Assembly: GCF_011065895.1 (NCBI RefSeq)
Contig: NZ_JAALCR010000001.1
Span: 248,001-312,000 of the forward strand
Direction of reading: 5' to 3'
DNA from: Paludisphaera rhizosphaerae
GTDB lineage: Bacteria; Planctomycetota; Planctomycetia; Isosphaerales; Isosphaeraceae
DNA: 64,000 nt
Of this stretch, positions 47,206-55,696 are shown one piece after another (within the stretch, counting starts at the first letter, position 1; every line of letters starts with the position of its first letter). The notes under the pieces were generated by a model that worked only from the letters and a program-made list of their open reading frames with translations, did no database searches and was not told the origin of the DNA. The translations under genes and the position numbers were made by a program.

Positions 47206-48291
47206 GTGAGCACGAGCGACGCGACGACCGCGCCCGAGAAGCCCAGGAAGTCCCTCGTCGGGACGCTCGTGAATCTGGGGCTGATCGCCCTGGCCTTCGC
47301 CCTGCTTGCGGTCGTGATCTACCAGAACCGCGAGAAGCTCCGCGACGTCTTCTCGCGCAAGCTGGACCTCCGGCTGCTGGTCGCTGGGATCGCGATCTTC
47401 CATTGCAGCGTGATGCTGACCTTCGTCCGATGGTATGCCCTGGTTCGGGTCATCGAGCCTCGGTTCACGCTTCGGTCCACGTTCCTCCTCGGCTTCATCG
47501 GCTACGTCTTCAACCTGGTGATCCCCGGCGCGGTCGGCGGCGACCTGATCAAGGCGGCGTACCTGGTTCGGATGCACATCCGGAAGACCCAGGCCGTGGC
47601 CTCGATGGTCATCGACCGGATCCTCGGCCTGATGGGGCTGTTCCTGCTGGCCTCCATCGCCGGCGTCTTCGCCTGGAGCATGACGACGCCCGCCGTTCAG
47701 CGGTTGATCCTCGCGGCCTGGATCGCCACCGGAGCCGGGTTTGCGCTGCTGGCGGCCGTTTTCGGCCAGGTGTTCTCACGCTTCATGCCGGCCTCGATGA
47801 AGTCGGAGCATTCCAAGCTGGGGACGATCACGACCGAGTTGAACACGATGTCGTCGACGTATCGCTCGCGGCTCGACGTGGTTTTGCTGGCGCTGGGGCT
47901 CTCGGTCGTCGGCCATACGCTGAACGTCTTTGCGCTCTACCTGATGGGTCGGATGCTCTTTCCGGACATGTCGACGACGCTTGGCCAGCACTACTTGATG
48001 GGCCCGCTGACGCTCTTCACGATGGCCGTGCCGCTGCCGTTCGGGGCGCTCGGATTCACCGAGGGGGCTGCGGACCAACTCTTCAATCTCGTCGGCCACC
48101 CGAGCGGGGCGCTCGCGATGATGGGTTTCCGGATCCTGATGTATTCCCTGGGCCTGACAGGCGCTGTCGTCTACCTGCTCAATCTCAAGGAAGTCCGAGG
48201 CCTCACCACCGCCGCCCACGAGATCGAACACGAGTTGATCGACGGCGATCTCGTCGACGAGGAACCGGCGGGCGCAAGCCCTCTGGTCTGA
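47206..48291 (+). CDS. Lysylphosphatidylglycerol synthase-TM/UPF0104 family membrane protein
   Basis: 361 residues from GTG (GGAGGGAGCC upstream). About eight membrane helices. Family block LLGFIGYVFNLVIPGAVGGDLIKAAYLVR (about 95-125) is typical of the flippase-like UPF0104 domain, followed by SMVIDRILGLMGLF, and GALGFTEGAADQLFNLVG near residue 280. There is no soluble aminoacyl-transfer domain, so it is a stand-alone transporter or flippase-like protein. It follows hisB by 32 bases and is the last gene in the group. Confidence 0.85.
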   Translation: MSTSDATTAPEKPRKSLVGTLVNLGLIALAFALLAVVIYQNREKLRDVFSRKLDLRLLVAGIAIFHCSVMLTFVRWYALVRVIEPRFTLRSTFLLGFIGYVFNLVIPGAVGGDLIKAAYLVRMHIRKTQAVASMVIDRILGLMGLFLLASIAGVFAWSMTTPAVQRLILAAWIATGAGFALLAAVFGQVFSRFMPASMKSEHSKLGTITTELNTMSSTYRSRLDVVLLALGLSVVGHTLNVFALYLMGRMLFPDMSTTLGQHYLMGPLTLFTMAVPLPFGALGFTEGAADQLFNLVGHPSGALAMMGFRILMYSLGLTGAVVYLLNLKEVRGLTTAAHEIEHELIDGDLVDEEPAGASPLV

Positions 48292-48489
48292 TTCCGCGCC
48301 CGTCTCCGAAACCCAGGCCGAGTTGTGGGTATAGTCCCAGTAGAGGCAGCGTGAAGGCGCGCGCTCTTTGACAACTCGGCAGGATCGAGAGGACGGCTGC
48401 GCGCGTCTTCAATTTCGTCCGCAAGGGATATCGGAGTCGCTCTGGAGGATCCGGAGGTGGTTCACAGCCCCCGACTCCAGCCGGGAATC

Positions 48490-48600
48490 GGCCACTGATG
48501 GACACGGATGAACGCAGATAAAGAAATCGAGGCGATCGTCGTGGATGCTCGCCCTCGCTCCGTATTTCTCATCTGCGTTCATCCGTGTCTATCAGTGGCC
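48490..48600. repeat. Large near-perfect inverted repeat
   Basis: The left arm (48490-48527) and right arm (48564-48600) are 37-38 bases each and match as inverted copies apart from one substitution near the tip end, and a short A/G difference with one inserted base in the A-rich inner part. A 36-base spacer lies between. The core reads CACTGATGGACACGGATG on the left. Each arm contains GACACGGATGAACGCAGAT, a repeat I recall as scattered in genomes of this phylum and its relatives. The pair could fold as a long hairpin. Confidence 0.85.
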
Positions 48601-48821
48601 TGTCTCTGCCATTCCACTCACGCATCGAGTCCAAGGAACGGACCTGATGCCGCGTGAGACGAGCGTGGCCCTGGCGGGAGAATTCAAGCCTCGATTCGGA
48701 ATCAGCCTGCGGCGGCTTGGTCGTGTCGAGCGAGGAGAGTCTGAAATCCCGTCAATCGAAGCCGCTGAGATTGTCGGACGCAACCAATGTTATTCCAATT
48801 GGTTACGCCCGAAATTCGCGG

Positions 48822-49016
48822 ATGTTGGGGGCGCGATCGAACCCAAAATCAAAGCCGTCGACGGTCGATGGAGCAGCCCGGTTCGACTGGGCCTGGTTCG
48901 TCGACGTGCGGGAGACGTCGCCCGGATTCGTGATCCGATTCGACGCCCCAGGTCTCAGCGATGCAAACGAAGCCGTGTTGGCCTCGCTCCGGCGGGCTTT
49001 ACCCACGACCGGCTGA
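48822..49016 (+). pseudogene. Possible remnant of a small gene
   Basis: A 64-codon frame whose second half looks coding (FDWAWFVDVRETSPGFVIRF, then NEAVLASLRRALPTTG). There is no ribosome site, and the upstream part loses coding character. A second plus-strand frame just upstream (FADVGGAIEPKIKAVDGRW) could be its former N-terminal half, joined by a frameshift near 48880. Identity unknown. Confidence 0.3.
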
Positions 49017-49097
49017 TCCCTTACCCTGGTCACCATTCGATAGACCCGCCCGCTGGCCAGGGGGGCGGCGACGCGAGTTGGAAGGCAGGCCCGACGC

Positions 49098-50606
49098 ATG
49101 CGACTGTTCTCAAGCCCCCTGTTTCGCCGCAAGTCCGCCTCCCTCATGCTGGGTGAGATGGAAGCCGACGGCGACCGCCTCCATCGCCGCCTGGGGCCGT
49201 TGGCTCTTGTGGCGCTGGGGGTCGGCGCGACGATTGGATCGGGGCTCTACGTTTCGACTGGAATCGTCGCCCGCAACATCGCCGGGCCGTCGCTCATGCT
49301 CTCCTTCGTGATCGCGGCGATCGGCTGCGGCTTCGCGGCGCTCTGCTACGCGGAGATGGCCAGCATGGTCCCCGTCGCGGGCAGCGCGTACACGTACGCG
49401 TACGCCACCATGGGAGAGCTGCTCGCCTGGATCATCGGCTGGGACCTGATCCTGGAATACGCCGTCGGGTCGTGCTTCGTCGCCAACGGCTGGTCGGGTT
49501 ACTTCGATTCCATGCTGCGTAATCTGATGGGGATCCACATGGACCCGCGATTGCTCAGTCCGCCCTGGGATTTCGGCGAGAATGGGTTCTTCCTGAACCG
49601 GGTCAAGCTCCTCGACGGCTCCGAAGCCTTGGCCTGGTTCAACCTGCCGGCCGTGCTGGTCACGCTGGCGGTGACGGTCGTTCTGGTCGTCGGCATCCGG
49701 GAAAGCGCGGGGTTCAACGCCGCGATGGTCCTGATGAACATTGCCGTCATCCTGACGCTCATCGGCGCGGGGGCGGCGTACATCGACCCCAAGAACTGGA
49801 CGCCGTTCCTCCACGAGAAGCACGGCTGGCGCGGCGTGGCCGAGGGAGCGGCCAAGATCTTCATCGCCTACATCGGGTTCGACTCGATCTCGACCCACGC
49901 GGAGGAAGCCCGTGACCCGAAGAAGGACATGCCCATCGGCATCCTCGGGGCTCTCGTCGTCGTCACCGTGCTCTACGTTTCGACGGCCGCCGTCCTGACC
50001 GGAATGATCCCCTACGCCCAACTCGACGTCACCGCCCCGCTCGCCGCCGCGATGCAGGCGAAGGGGCTCACCTTCGCCGGCACGCTCATCACCCTGGGCA
50101 TCCTGGCGGGAATGACCAGCTCGCTGCTGGTCGGCAACCTCAGCCAACCCCGCGTTTTGCTCGCGATGGCTCGCGACGGCCTGTTGCCGATCAAGTTCTT
50201 CGGGGCGGTTCATCCCCGGTTCAAGACACCCTGGAAGTCGACGATCCTCGTCGGCCTGGTCGTCGCGCTGGGCGGGGCGCTCGCTCCGCTGGGGTTCCTG
50301 GCGGACCTCGTGAGCATTGGCACGCTCTTCGCGTTCGTCGTGGTCTCGGCCGCGGTATGGATTCTGCGGATCACCGATCCGGACCTGCCGCGTTCGTTTC
50401 GGACGCCGTTCGTCCCCTTCGTCTCGACGATGGGGGTCCTCGTCAACGGCGGCCTGATGTTCTGGCTGGGGACCGACAACTGGATCCGGCTGCTCGCGTG
50501 GCTGATCGTCGGACTCTTCGTCTACTTCGGATACAGCCGCCGGCACTCGCTGCTGAATAGGACCCCAGAGGCCGTCGGGGCGGTTTCGGCTGACCTCGAC
50601 GTCTGA
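49098..50606 (+). CDS. APC-superfamily amino acid permease
   Basis: 502 residues with about 12-13 membrane helices. The TM1 motif LGVGATIGSGLYVSTG is the substrate-backbone binding unwound segment of the cationic amino acid transporter group. FIAYIGFDSISTHAEEARDPKKDMPIG (near 260-285) is the conserved TM6/loop block. GNLSQPRVLLAMARDGLLP follows, as in CAT-type carriers. Likely an inner-membrane amino acid importer; specificity not readable. It is followed 10 bases later by a hairpin, so it is probably transcribed alone. Confidence 0.9.
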   Translation: MRLFSSPLFRRKSASLMLGEMEADGDRLHRRLGPLALVALGVGATIGSGLYVSTGIVARNIAGPSLMLSFVIAAIGCGFAALCYAEMASMVPVAGSAYTYAYATMGELLAWIIGWDLILEYAVGSCFVANGWSGYFDSMLRNLMGIHMDPRLLSPPWDFGENGFFLNRVKLLDGSEALAWFNLPAVLVTLAVTVVLVVGIRESAGFNAAMVLMNIAVILTLIGAGAAYIDPKNWTPFLHEKHGWRGVAEGAAKIFIAYIGFDSISTHAEEARDPKKDMPIGILGALVVVTVLYVSTAAVLTGMIPYAQLDVTAPLAAAMQAKGLTFAGTLITLGILAGMTSSLLVGNLSQPRVLLAMARDGLLPIKFFGAVHPRFKTPWKSTILVGLVVALGGALAPLGFLADLVSIGTLFAFVVVSAAVWILRITDPDLPRSFRTPFVPFVSTMGVLVNGGLMFWLGTDNWIRLLAWLIVGLFVYFGYSRRHSLLNRTPEAVGAVSADLDV

Positions 50607-50616
50607 CGTCTGTACA

Positions 50617-50640
50617 ATGGACGGGAGAGTCCCCGTCCAT
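50617..50640 (+). terminator. Hairpin after the APC permease gene
   Basis: A perfect 9-bp stem, ATGGACGGG and CCCGTCCAT, with a 6-nt loop AGAGTC, starts 11 bases after the stop. No T-tract follows, as is common at high GC. It also precedes the next gene by 26 bases, so it could instead be part of that gene's leader. Confidence 0.5.
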
Positions 50641-50665
50641 CAGGACGCGTCGAGGGCGACCATCC

Positions 50666-53600
50666 ATGTTTCGCCGCCACGTCCTCAGTGCCATCCAGAT
50701 CGCCGTGACACTCGCGCTTGGGCCGATCGTCGTTCGAGGCGAGACGCCCATACGCGAAGCCCCGGCCATCGCCGTGGGCGAGTCGTGGACGCGGTCGCTC
50801 GGCGACGTTCAGGCGGGCCGGCGTTACGAGATGACCGTCTCGATCGCAGCGCCGGCCGACGGTGATCGGCTCCGCGTTGAACTGATCGGACCAGCCGGTG
50901 TGACCTTTCGCAAGGACCTTCACGCCGGCGATCCCGACGTCTATCTCCCCTTCCGCCCCACGAGGGATGGTTCGGCAAGTCTCCGCCTGACGCGTGCGGA
51001 CGGCCCGTCGAAGACTCCCCTGCCTGTCGAAGTCTCCTGGCGATCGGACGAGGTCGACGACGCAGCCTTCGAGGCCGAGCCGAACGACGATTGGCGGTCG
51101 GCGAATCCCCTCGTCCTCGGCCGGTCGGTGTATGGCTCGGCCGACGACGTCGACTTCCTGGAGAACTCCCAGGAAGGGAAGGCCGGGCTCGACTGGTTCC
51201 GGTTCGAAGTCTCGACAGAGAAGCCGATTCTGACCACGTTCACGCTCGACCTCGTCGATCGCGACGTCTCCGCCGACCTGGCCGTCTTCACTTTGGAGGA
51301 CAGTCGGCTGACGCCCTACACGTCGGGCAAGGACCCGATGGAGATCATCCACGACCGGGAGCGGGTGCGGTACTCGAAGAACCTCGTCCGGAGGTTCACG
51401 AAGGGGGTTTATTACCTTCGCGTGAACGCCAACCATCCGGCCTACGTGCTGCGGTCGAAGACCTCGGACCTCCCACCGTTCGACGACCCCGGAAAGGCCG
51501 TGGAAGCCGGGCTGCGTTACATCCTGAACGCTGGCGACGCATGGCTTTCCCAGGTGCCGCGCGAGGGGAATCGCTTCGTCCGATCGGCCAACCTGCACGA
51601 GACGAGCCTGCGTTGCACCGGCTGCCACGCCACCAGCTTTCCCGCCGAGGCGGCGCTGGCGGCTCTCCGATCGGGCTATGAGATCGAGGATCGCGCCGCC
51701 CTTCAGGCCATGATCGATCGAATCGCCGACGGTCCCGCTCCGCTCTACGGCGATGCCGAGCTCTGCTGGCAGCGGTACATCGCGACTCCGCTGGAAGCCC
51801 AGGGGGCGCAGGGGACCGTCCTGCTCGACTTTGATCGAGAGGTCGCCGGAACGGAAACCAGGGCCCTGGAACGCTTCGGTCCGTTCCTTCGCGAAGCCTG
51901 GGGCTCGCGGACGGCGCTTCCCGAGGACGAGCACAACGTGGTGCCGACCGAGAGCAAGTTCGGCCTGGCGTGGAAGGGCTGGTGGGTTCTCTCGGAACTC
52001 GCCCGAAGGACGGGACGAGACGAGTATGCGAAAGCCGCTCAGAACATCGCAGCCGTTCTGAATTCTCGCGCGGCCGACCGAAAGGTCGAATCGCTCCAGG
52101 ATCGCATCCACCGCCTCGTCGCCTGGAGCCTGATCGACGGCGCGGCGAACGCCAACAAGATCCGCCGAGAGACCGGTGCCCTCCTGGCCCTGCAAAACGC
52201 CGACGGCGGCTGGCATGAGTCCGACGCACGCCCCGGCCCGAGCGCCGTCTACATCACAGGCCAGATGGTCGACGCCCTCCTGGAAGCCGGCCTCAGACCC
52301 GATCATCCGAGCGTCGCTCGCGCCTTGAAGTATCTCCTAGCAGAGCAGAAGGACTTCGGCGGATGGTTCCAGGACGGCACGAACGAGAACTTCCGCACGC
52401 CCATGCGCGAGACCCGTTACGCCGTCATGGCCCTCGCCCGGGCCTTTCCCAGAGCCCGAGAGGCGAGGCCGTCGATCCGGCTGCGAACGGATTCCCGCTC
52501 TCACACCCTCGACGATCTGGAGTCGACCTGGGACACGCCCGCCGACGAGCGAAAGGGATTGGCTGACGCGGTCATTCCCCTGCTCCGACACGATTCCCCT
52601 CTCGTCCGCGCCTCGGCGGCCTCGTGCCTCGGTCGGCTGGAGCCGAAGGAGGCCGTCGAACCGCTGGCGGCAGCTCTCGGCGACCCCTCGAAGGTCGTCC
52701 GCCGCGCGGCCGGAAGCGCACTGCGGAGGCTCGGGAACCGTGGCATCGGCGTCGCAGCGATCGGCGCGGCTCTCGACGACTCAGACCCGCGTGTGAGGAG
52801 GTCGGCGACGAGTCTGCTCACCTTTCAGACCTACGGCGTCGACGAAGCGCGGGAGCTTGCCGAGCACCTCATCCGACGCATGAGCGATTCCGATTATCTC
52901 ACTCGTTTCGACGCCGCGCGAGCGCTCCGCCGCTGGTTCTACAGGACGCCGGAGACCGCCCTTCGGAAGCAGATCGTTCAGGCGTTTCTGGCACGGATGG
53001 GGGCGGAAACCGATCCGCTGCAGCGCCGCAACCTGAGCGAAAACCTCTATATCATCCTCGATGAGAACCTGGGCGGAGGCGTGAGCCTCCAGCGGAATCT
53101 TGAGGCTCTCCCCGAGTCGCTCCGCGCGACGGCTCTCGAAGCTCGCAAGCTCGTTGAACGCGACGCCCTCCTCGGCCCGATCCTGGCGGTTCTTCGCGAC
53201 GGCGACGCCCTTCAACGCGACGGAGTCTTGCAGGCATTCGACGGGTCGTTCTTCCAGGGGCGAACCTACGCTCGCCAACCGGAGAACGCCGTCGATGTGG
53301 GGAACGACCGCGAGTTCGGTTTCCTCTATCAGGTTCCAGCCAGTGACATTGAAACCGCCTTCGACCCCCTCCTAACCTCGCCGCTCACCCCGCCGAATCG
53401 CCTTCGGGCTCTGCAACTCGCCAGCTTCTTCAAGCTTCCAGCGATGACCCGAGTCCCCACAATCCAGGCGACCTTCCTGCGTGCCCTCGACGACGCCGAT
53501 TCCGACGTACGTGCCATCGCCCGGAGGATCGTTCGCGAGGAGCTGAGTCTCGACGGCGTCGAACTCGACGCCGAGCGCGTGAGGGAGATCGCCGATCTGG

Positions 53601-54739
53601 TCGATCGATCGACCCACGCTCGTTCTCCGCTCATCGCCGCGATCGGCCGCAACCCAGGGCTCGCGGGACGTCCCGAGATCACCTCGGCCCTCGCTCAGGT
53701 CGTGAAGAACGCCGAGGGATCGCCCGACCTGCTTCCAGTCCTTGACCACCTTGGACTCACCCCTCCGGAGATCTTCACCGCGATCGAGCGCGGCTGGCCG
53801 CGCTTCTCGCCGACGAACAAGTCTGACGCCCTCCGAACGGCTCTGCGCGTCAGCACATCTCCAACTGGGGATGCCACGAAGGCCCTGCTCGCTTTGCTTC
53901 GCAAGGCGTCCGCCGATCCATCGGAGGCCGTCCGCGAACTCGCCTACGACGCCCTCATCGACGAGGTCTCTCGAACCACGTCCGAAGCGGCTCCGGCCAT
54001 ACTCACCGCGCTTGCGGACGAGTCCCCGAGACTTCGGCGGTTAGGGTTGGCGGCGACGGCGCGCCGGGCGTCATTCTGGGATCGAGCCGACGCAATGGAA
54101 CGGCTGGCTCGGCTCCTCATGGACCCCGACTCGGCTGTCCGGTTGGACGCGCTTGACGTCGTCAAGCACAACCGATTGCTCGTCCGATTCCCGGTCCTCT
54201 CCCACCGCGTCAAGGCCCTGGCCGATGATCCCGCTCTGGCCGGGAGGGTCGACGCCATGCTCCGCGCTTCGGACTTCGACCCCGAGACAATCTCCGCCGA
54301 CGCGCAGCTCGATCGACCGGTCTTTCTCGATCTCGACATCTTTCGAAAAAACATCAATCCCCTCTTCTCCAAGCCGGGGCCCGATGGCCACTCCTGCGTC
54401 GACTGCCACGTCAGCCACACGATCCTCCGACTCGCAGAGCCCCGCGATGGCGGCCCGAGCGACGCCGACGTCCTCCTCAACTTCACCTCCGCCTCGAAGG
54501 TCGTCGACCTCGTCCACCCCGAGTCGAGTCTCCTGCTTCGCAAGCCTCTGAGTCCCCACTCAAAAGACGAGACCGCCCGGCCCGACGCCAACCATGTCGG
54601 CGGTCGACGCTGGGAGGGCGTCGACGATCCTGCCTATCGCGCGGTGCTCTCCTGGATCCGACGGTCCGCCGCCAGCACCGTCCCCGCCCCCCGCCCCGAA
54701 CCCGAGGAGGTCATCGATCTCGCTCCCATCGTCCCCTGA
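50666..54739 (+). CDS. Chimeric secreted di-heme protein with toroid and HEAT repeats
   Basis: 1357 residues with a signal peptide (LSAIQIAVTLALGPIVVRG). Order: beta-sandwich domains to about 265 (two pre-peptidase-like modules); an isolated heme motif CTGCH (C317-H321); an alpha/alpha-toroid region with QW-like motifs QNADGGWHE (about 510-518) and QKDFGGWFQD (about 561-570), as in squalene-cyclase-like folds; HEAT repeats from about 600 to 1220 (SPLVRASAASCLGRLEPKEAVEPLA); and a terminal cytochrome domain CVDCH (C1244-H1248) ending in a planctomycete-type SLLLRKPL block. No cyclase DxDD motif is seen. Likely a periplasmic electron-transfer or scaffold protein. Confidence 0.78.
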   Translation: MFRRHVLSAIQIAVTLALGPIVVRGETPIREAPAIAVGESWTRSLGDVQAGRRYEMTVSIAAPADGDRLRVELIGPAGVTFRKDLHAGDPDVYLPFRPTRDGSASLRLTRADGPSKTPLPVEVSWRSDEVDDAAFEAEPNDDWRSANPLVLGRSVYGSADDVDFLENSQEGKAGLDWFRFEVSTEKPILTTFTLDLVDRDVSADLAVFTLEDSRLTPYTSGKDPMEIIHDRERVRYSKNLVRRFTKGVYYLRVNANHPAYVLRSKTSDLPPFDDPGKAVEAGLRYILNAGDAWLSQVPREGNRFVRSANLHETSLRCTGCHATSFPAEAALAALRSGYEIEDRAALQAMIDRIADGPAPLYGDAELCWQRYIATPLEAQGAQGTVLLDFDREVAGTETRALERFGPFLREAWGSRTALPEDEHNVVPTESKFGLAWKGWWVLSELARRTGRDEYAKAAQNIAAVLNSRAADRKVESLQDRIHRLVAWSLIDGAANANKIRRETGALLALQNADGGWHESDARPGPSAVYITGQMVDALLEAGLRPDHPSVARALKYLLAEQKDFGGWFQDGTNENFRTPMRETRYAVMALARAFPRAREARPSIRLRTDSRSHTLDDLESTWDTPADERKGLADAVIPLLRHDSPLVRASAASCLGRLEPKEAVEPLAAALGDPSKVVRRAAGSALRRLGNRGIGVAAIGAALDDSDPRVRRSATSLLTFQTYGVDEARELAEHLIRRMSDSDYLTRFDAARALRRWFYRTPETALRKQIVQAFLARMGAETDPLQRRNLSENLYIILDENLGGGVSLQRNLEALPESLRATALEARKLVERDALLGPILAVLRDGDALQRDGVLQAFDGSFFQGRTYARQPENAVDVGNDREFGFLYQVPASDIETAFDPLLTSPLTPPNRLRALQLASFFKLPAMTRVPTIQATFLRALDDADSDVRAIARRIVREELSLDGVELDAERVREIADLVDRSTHARSPLIAAIGRNPGLAGRPEITSALAQVVKNAEGSPDLLPVLDHLGLTPPEIFTAIERGWPRFSPTNKSDALRTALRVSTSPTGDATKALLALLRKASADPSEAVRELAYDALIDEVSRTTSEAAPAILTALADESPRLRRLGLAATARRASFWDRADAMERLARLLMDPDSAVRLDALDVVKHNRLLVRFPVLSHRVKALADDPALAGRVDAMLRASDFDPETISADAQLDRPVFLDLDIFRKNINPLFSKPGPDGHSCVDCHVSHTILRLAEPRDGGPSDADVLLNFTSASKVVDLVHPESSLLLRKPLSPHSKDETARPDANHVGGRRWEGVDDPAYRAVLSWIRRSAASTVPAPRPEPEEVIDLAPIVP

Positions 54740-54804
54740 TTCCTGACTATTGGATCCTAAGCTCAGAACAGGCGTGAATTCGTGAGATAGCTTGACGGCA
54801 CAAT

Positions 54805-54843
54805 CTTTGTCTGGCAAAGTGATGGCCGCTTTGCATAACAAAG
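54805..54843 (+). promoter_or_regulatory. Two-part hairpin upstream of the membrane-protein pair
   Basis: CTTTGTCTGGCAAAG (54805-54819) and CTTTGCATAACAAAG (54829-54843) pair as an outer 6-bp stem, a 3x3 internal loop, an inner 6-bp stem and a 9-nt loop. A TTGACG (54792-54797) lies just upstream. The element is 35 bases before the ATG of the first paralogue gene, so it could be a leader hairpin or operator. Confidence 0.4.
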
Positions 54844-54877
54844 ACACCTTGCGAGTCGTGTTTCCAGGAGGAGACTT

Positions 54878-55681
54878 ATGGCGACGGTCGACGCGGGGAG
54901 CGGCAAGAGCGAGAACTGGGGGCAGGGGTTCCGTGAACTCGACCGGATCCTGCGGGGCGAGTCGACGCGGCTCTCCGAGTTGCGCCGGGGTGAGGTTCCG
55001 GTCGACTCCTGGATGCTGACCCGGGTGATCGTCGTGCTGGCGATGCTGCACGGCGTCTGCATGGGGACGTTTGCGGTCCTGTCGAGCAAGGGGCCGGGAT
55101 TGTCCCAGGTCGTCGCGTCAATGGTGAAGGTGCCGCTGCTCTTCTATCTGACGCTGCTTGTGACGTTGCCGTCGCTCTACGTCTTCAACGCGTTGGTGGG
55201 CTCGCGGCTCACGTTCGCATCGATGTTCCGATTGCTGTCGGCGACGCTCGGGGTGAACGTGGCGGTGCTGGCCTCGATGGGGCCGATCGTGGCGTTCTTC
55301 TCAGTCTGCACGACGAGTTACCCGTTCATGGTGCTGTTCAATGTCGCCGTGTTCGCGGCGTCCGGGTTTCTGGCGCTGGCGTTCTTGCTGCAGACGCTCC
55401 AGCGATTGAACCTCGCCCAGAGCCTTGAGCAGACGCCCGAGTTGGGCTCGCCCGAAGAGTCGGTCGGGGCGATCGAGGCGACCTCGGATCAGTTACTGGC
55501 GAAGCACGTGCGGACGATCTTTCGGCTCTGGGTGGTCCTCTTCGGCCTGGTCGGCGCTCAGATGGCCTGGGTGCTGCGGCCTTTCATCGGCAACCCGGAC
55601 GTCCCATTCACCTGGTTCCGGGCCCGCCAGTCGAACTTCTTCGAGGCCGTGCTCCACGCCTTCCAGGCCCTCTTCTCGTGA
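54878..55681 (+). CDS. Five- to six-span membrane protein, first of a paralogous pair
   Basis: 267 residues; AGGAGGAG lies five bases before the ATG. A soluble N-terminus of about 45 residues is followed by hydrophobic segments near 48-66, 80-102, 113-135, 145-168 and 215-235. The C-terminal motif VGAQMAWVLRPFIGNPDVPF is shared with the next gene (VGVQMGWILRPFIGDPYQPT). KVPLLFYLTLLVTLPSLYVFNALVG likewise matches KVPLMLTASFALSLPTFFVVNTLLG. I do not recognise a characterised family. It is 138 bases after the chimeric di-heme protein gene and 15 bases before its paralogue. Confidence 0.8.
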   Translation: MATVDAGSGKSENWGQGFRELDRILRGESTRLSELRRGEVPVDSWMLTRVIVVLAMLHGVCMGTFAVLSSKGPGLSQVVASMVKVPLLFYLTLLVTLPSLYVFNALVGSRLTFASMFRLLSATLGVNVAVLASMGPIVAFFSVCTTSYPFMVLFNVAVFAASGFLALAFLLQTLQRLNLAQSLEQTPELGSPEESVGAIEATSDQLLAKHVRTIFRLWVVLFGLVGAQMAWVLRPFIGNPDVPFTWFRARQSNFFEAVLHAFQALFS

Positions 55682-55696
55682 AGCCGGAGGCCCGTC

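Larger units (their letters stand above)
48292..49097. other. Gene-poor stretch with promoter-like element and repeat
   Basis: About 800 bases with no complete recognisable gene. It holds a perfect TTGACA (48368-48373, within CTCTTTGACAACTC) with no good -10, the large inverted repeat at 48490-48600, and a weak coding remnant at 48822-49016. Base composition at 48560-48860 is less GC-rich than the flanks. It could be a decayed locus or contain an untranslated RNA. Confidence 0.45.

Noticed and set aside
48364-48377. CRISPR- or rRNA-leader-like CTCTTTGACAACTC
   Set aside because: No spaced direct repeats, Cas genes or rRNA sequence follow it.
48545-49156. 203-codon plus-strand frame over the inverted-repeat region
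   Set aside because: Its start lies inside the repeat and its end overlaps the permease gene in another frame; only a short stretch looks coding.
50666-54739. Squalene/hopene cyclase
   Set aside because: Only two QW-like motifs are present, without DxDD, inside a cytochrome/HEAT protein; too little for a cyclase call.
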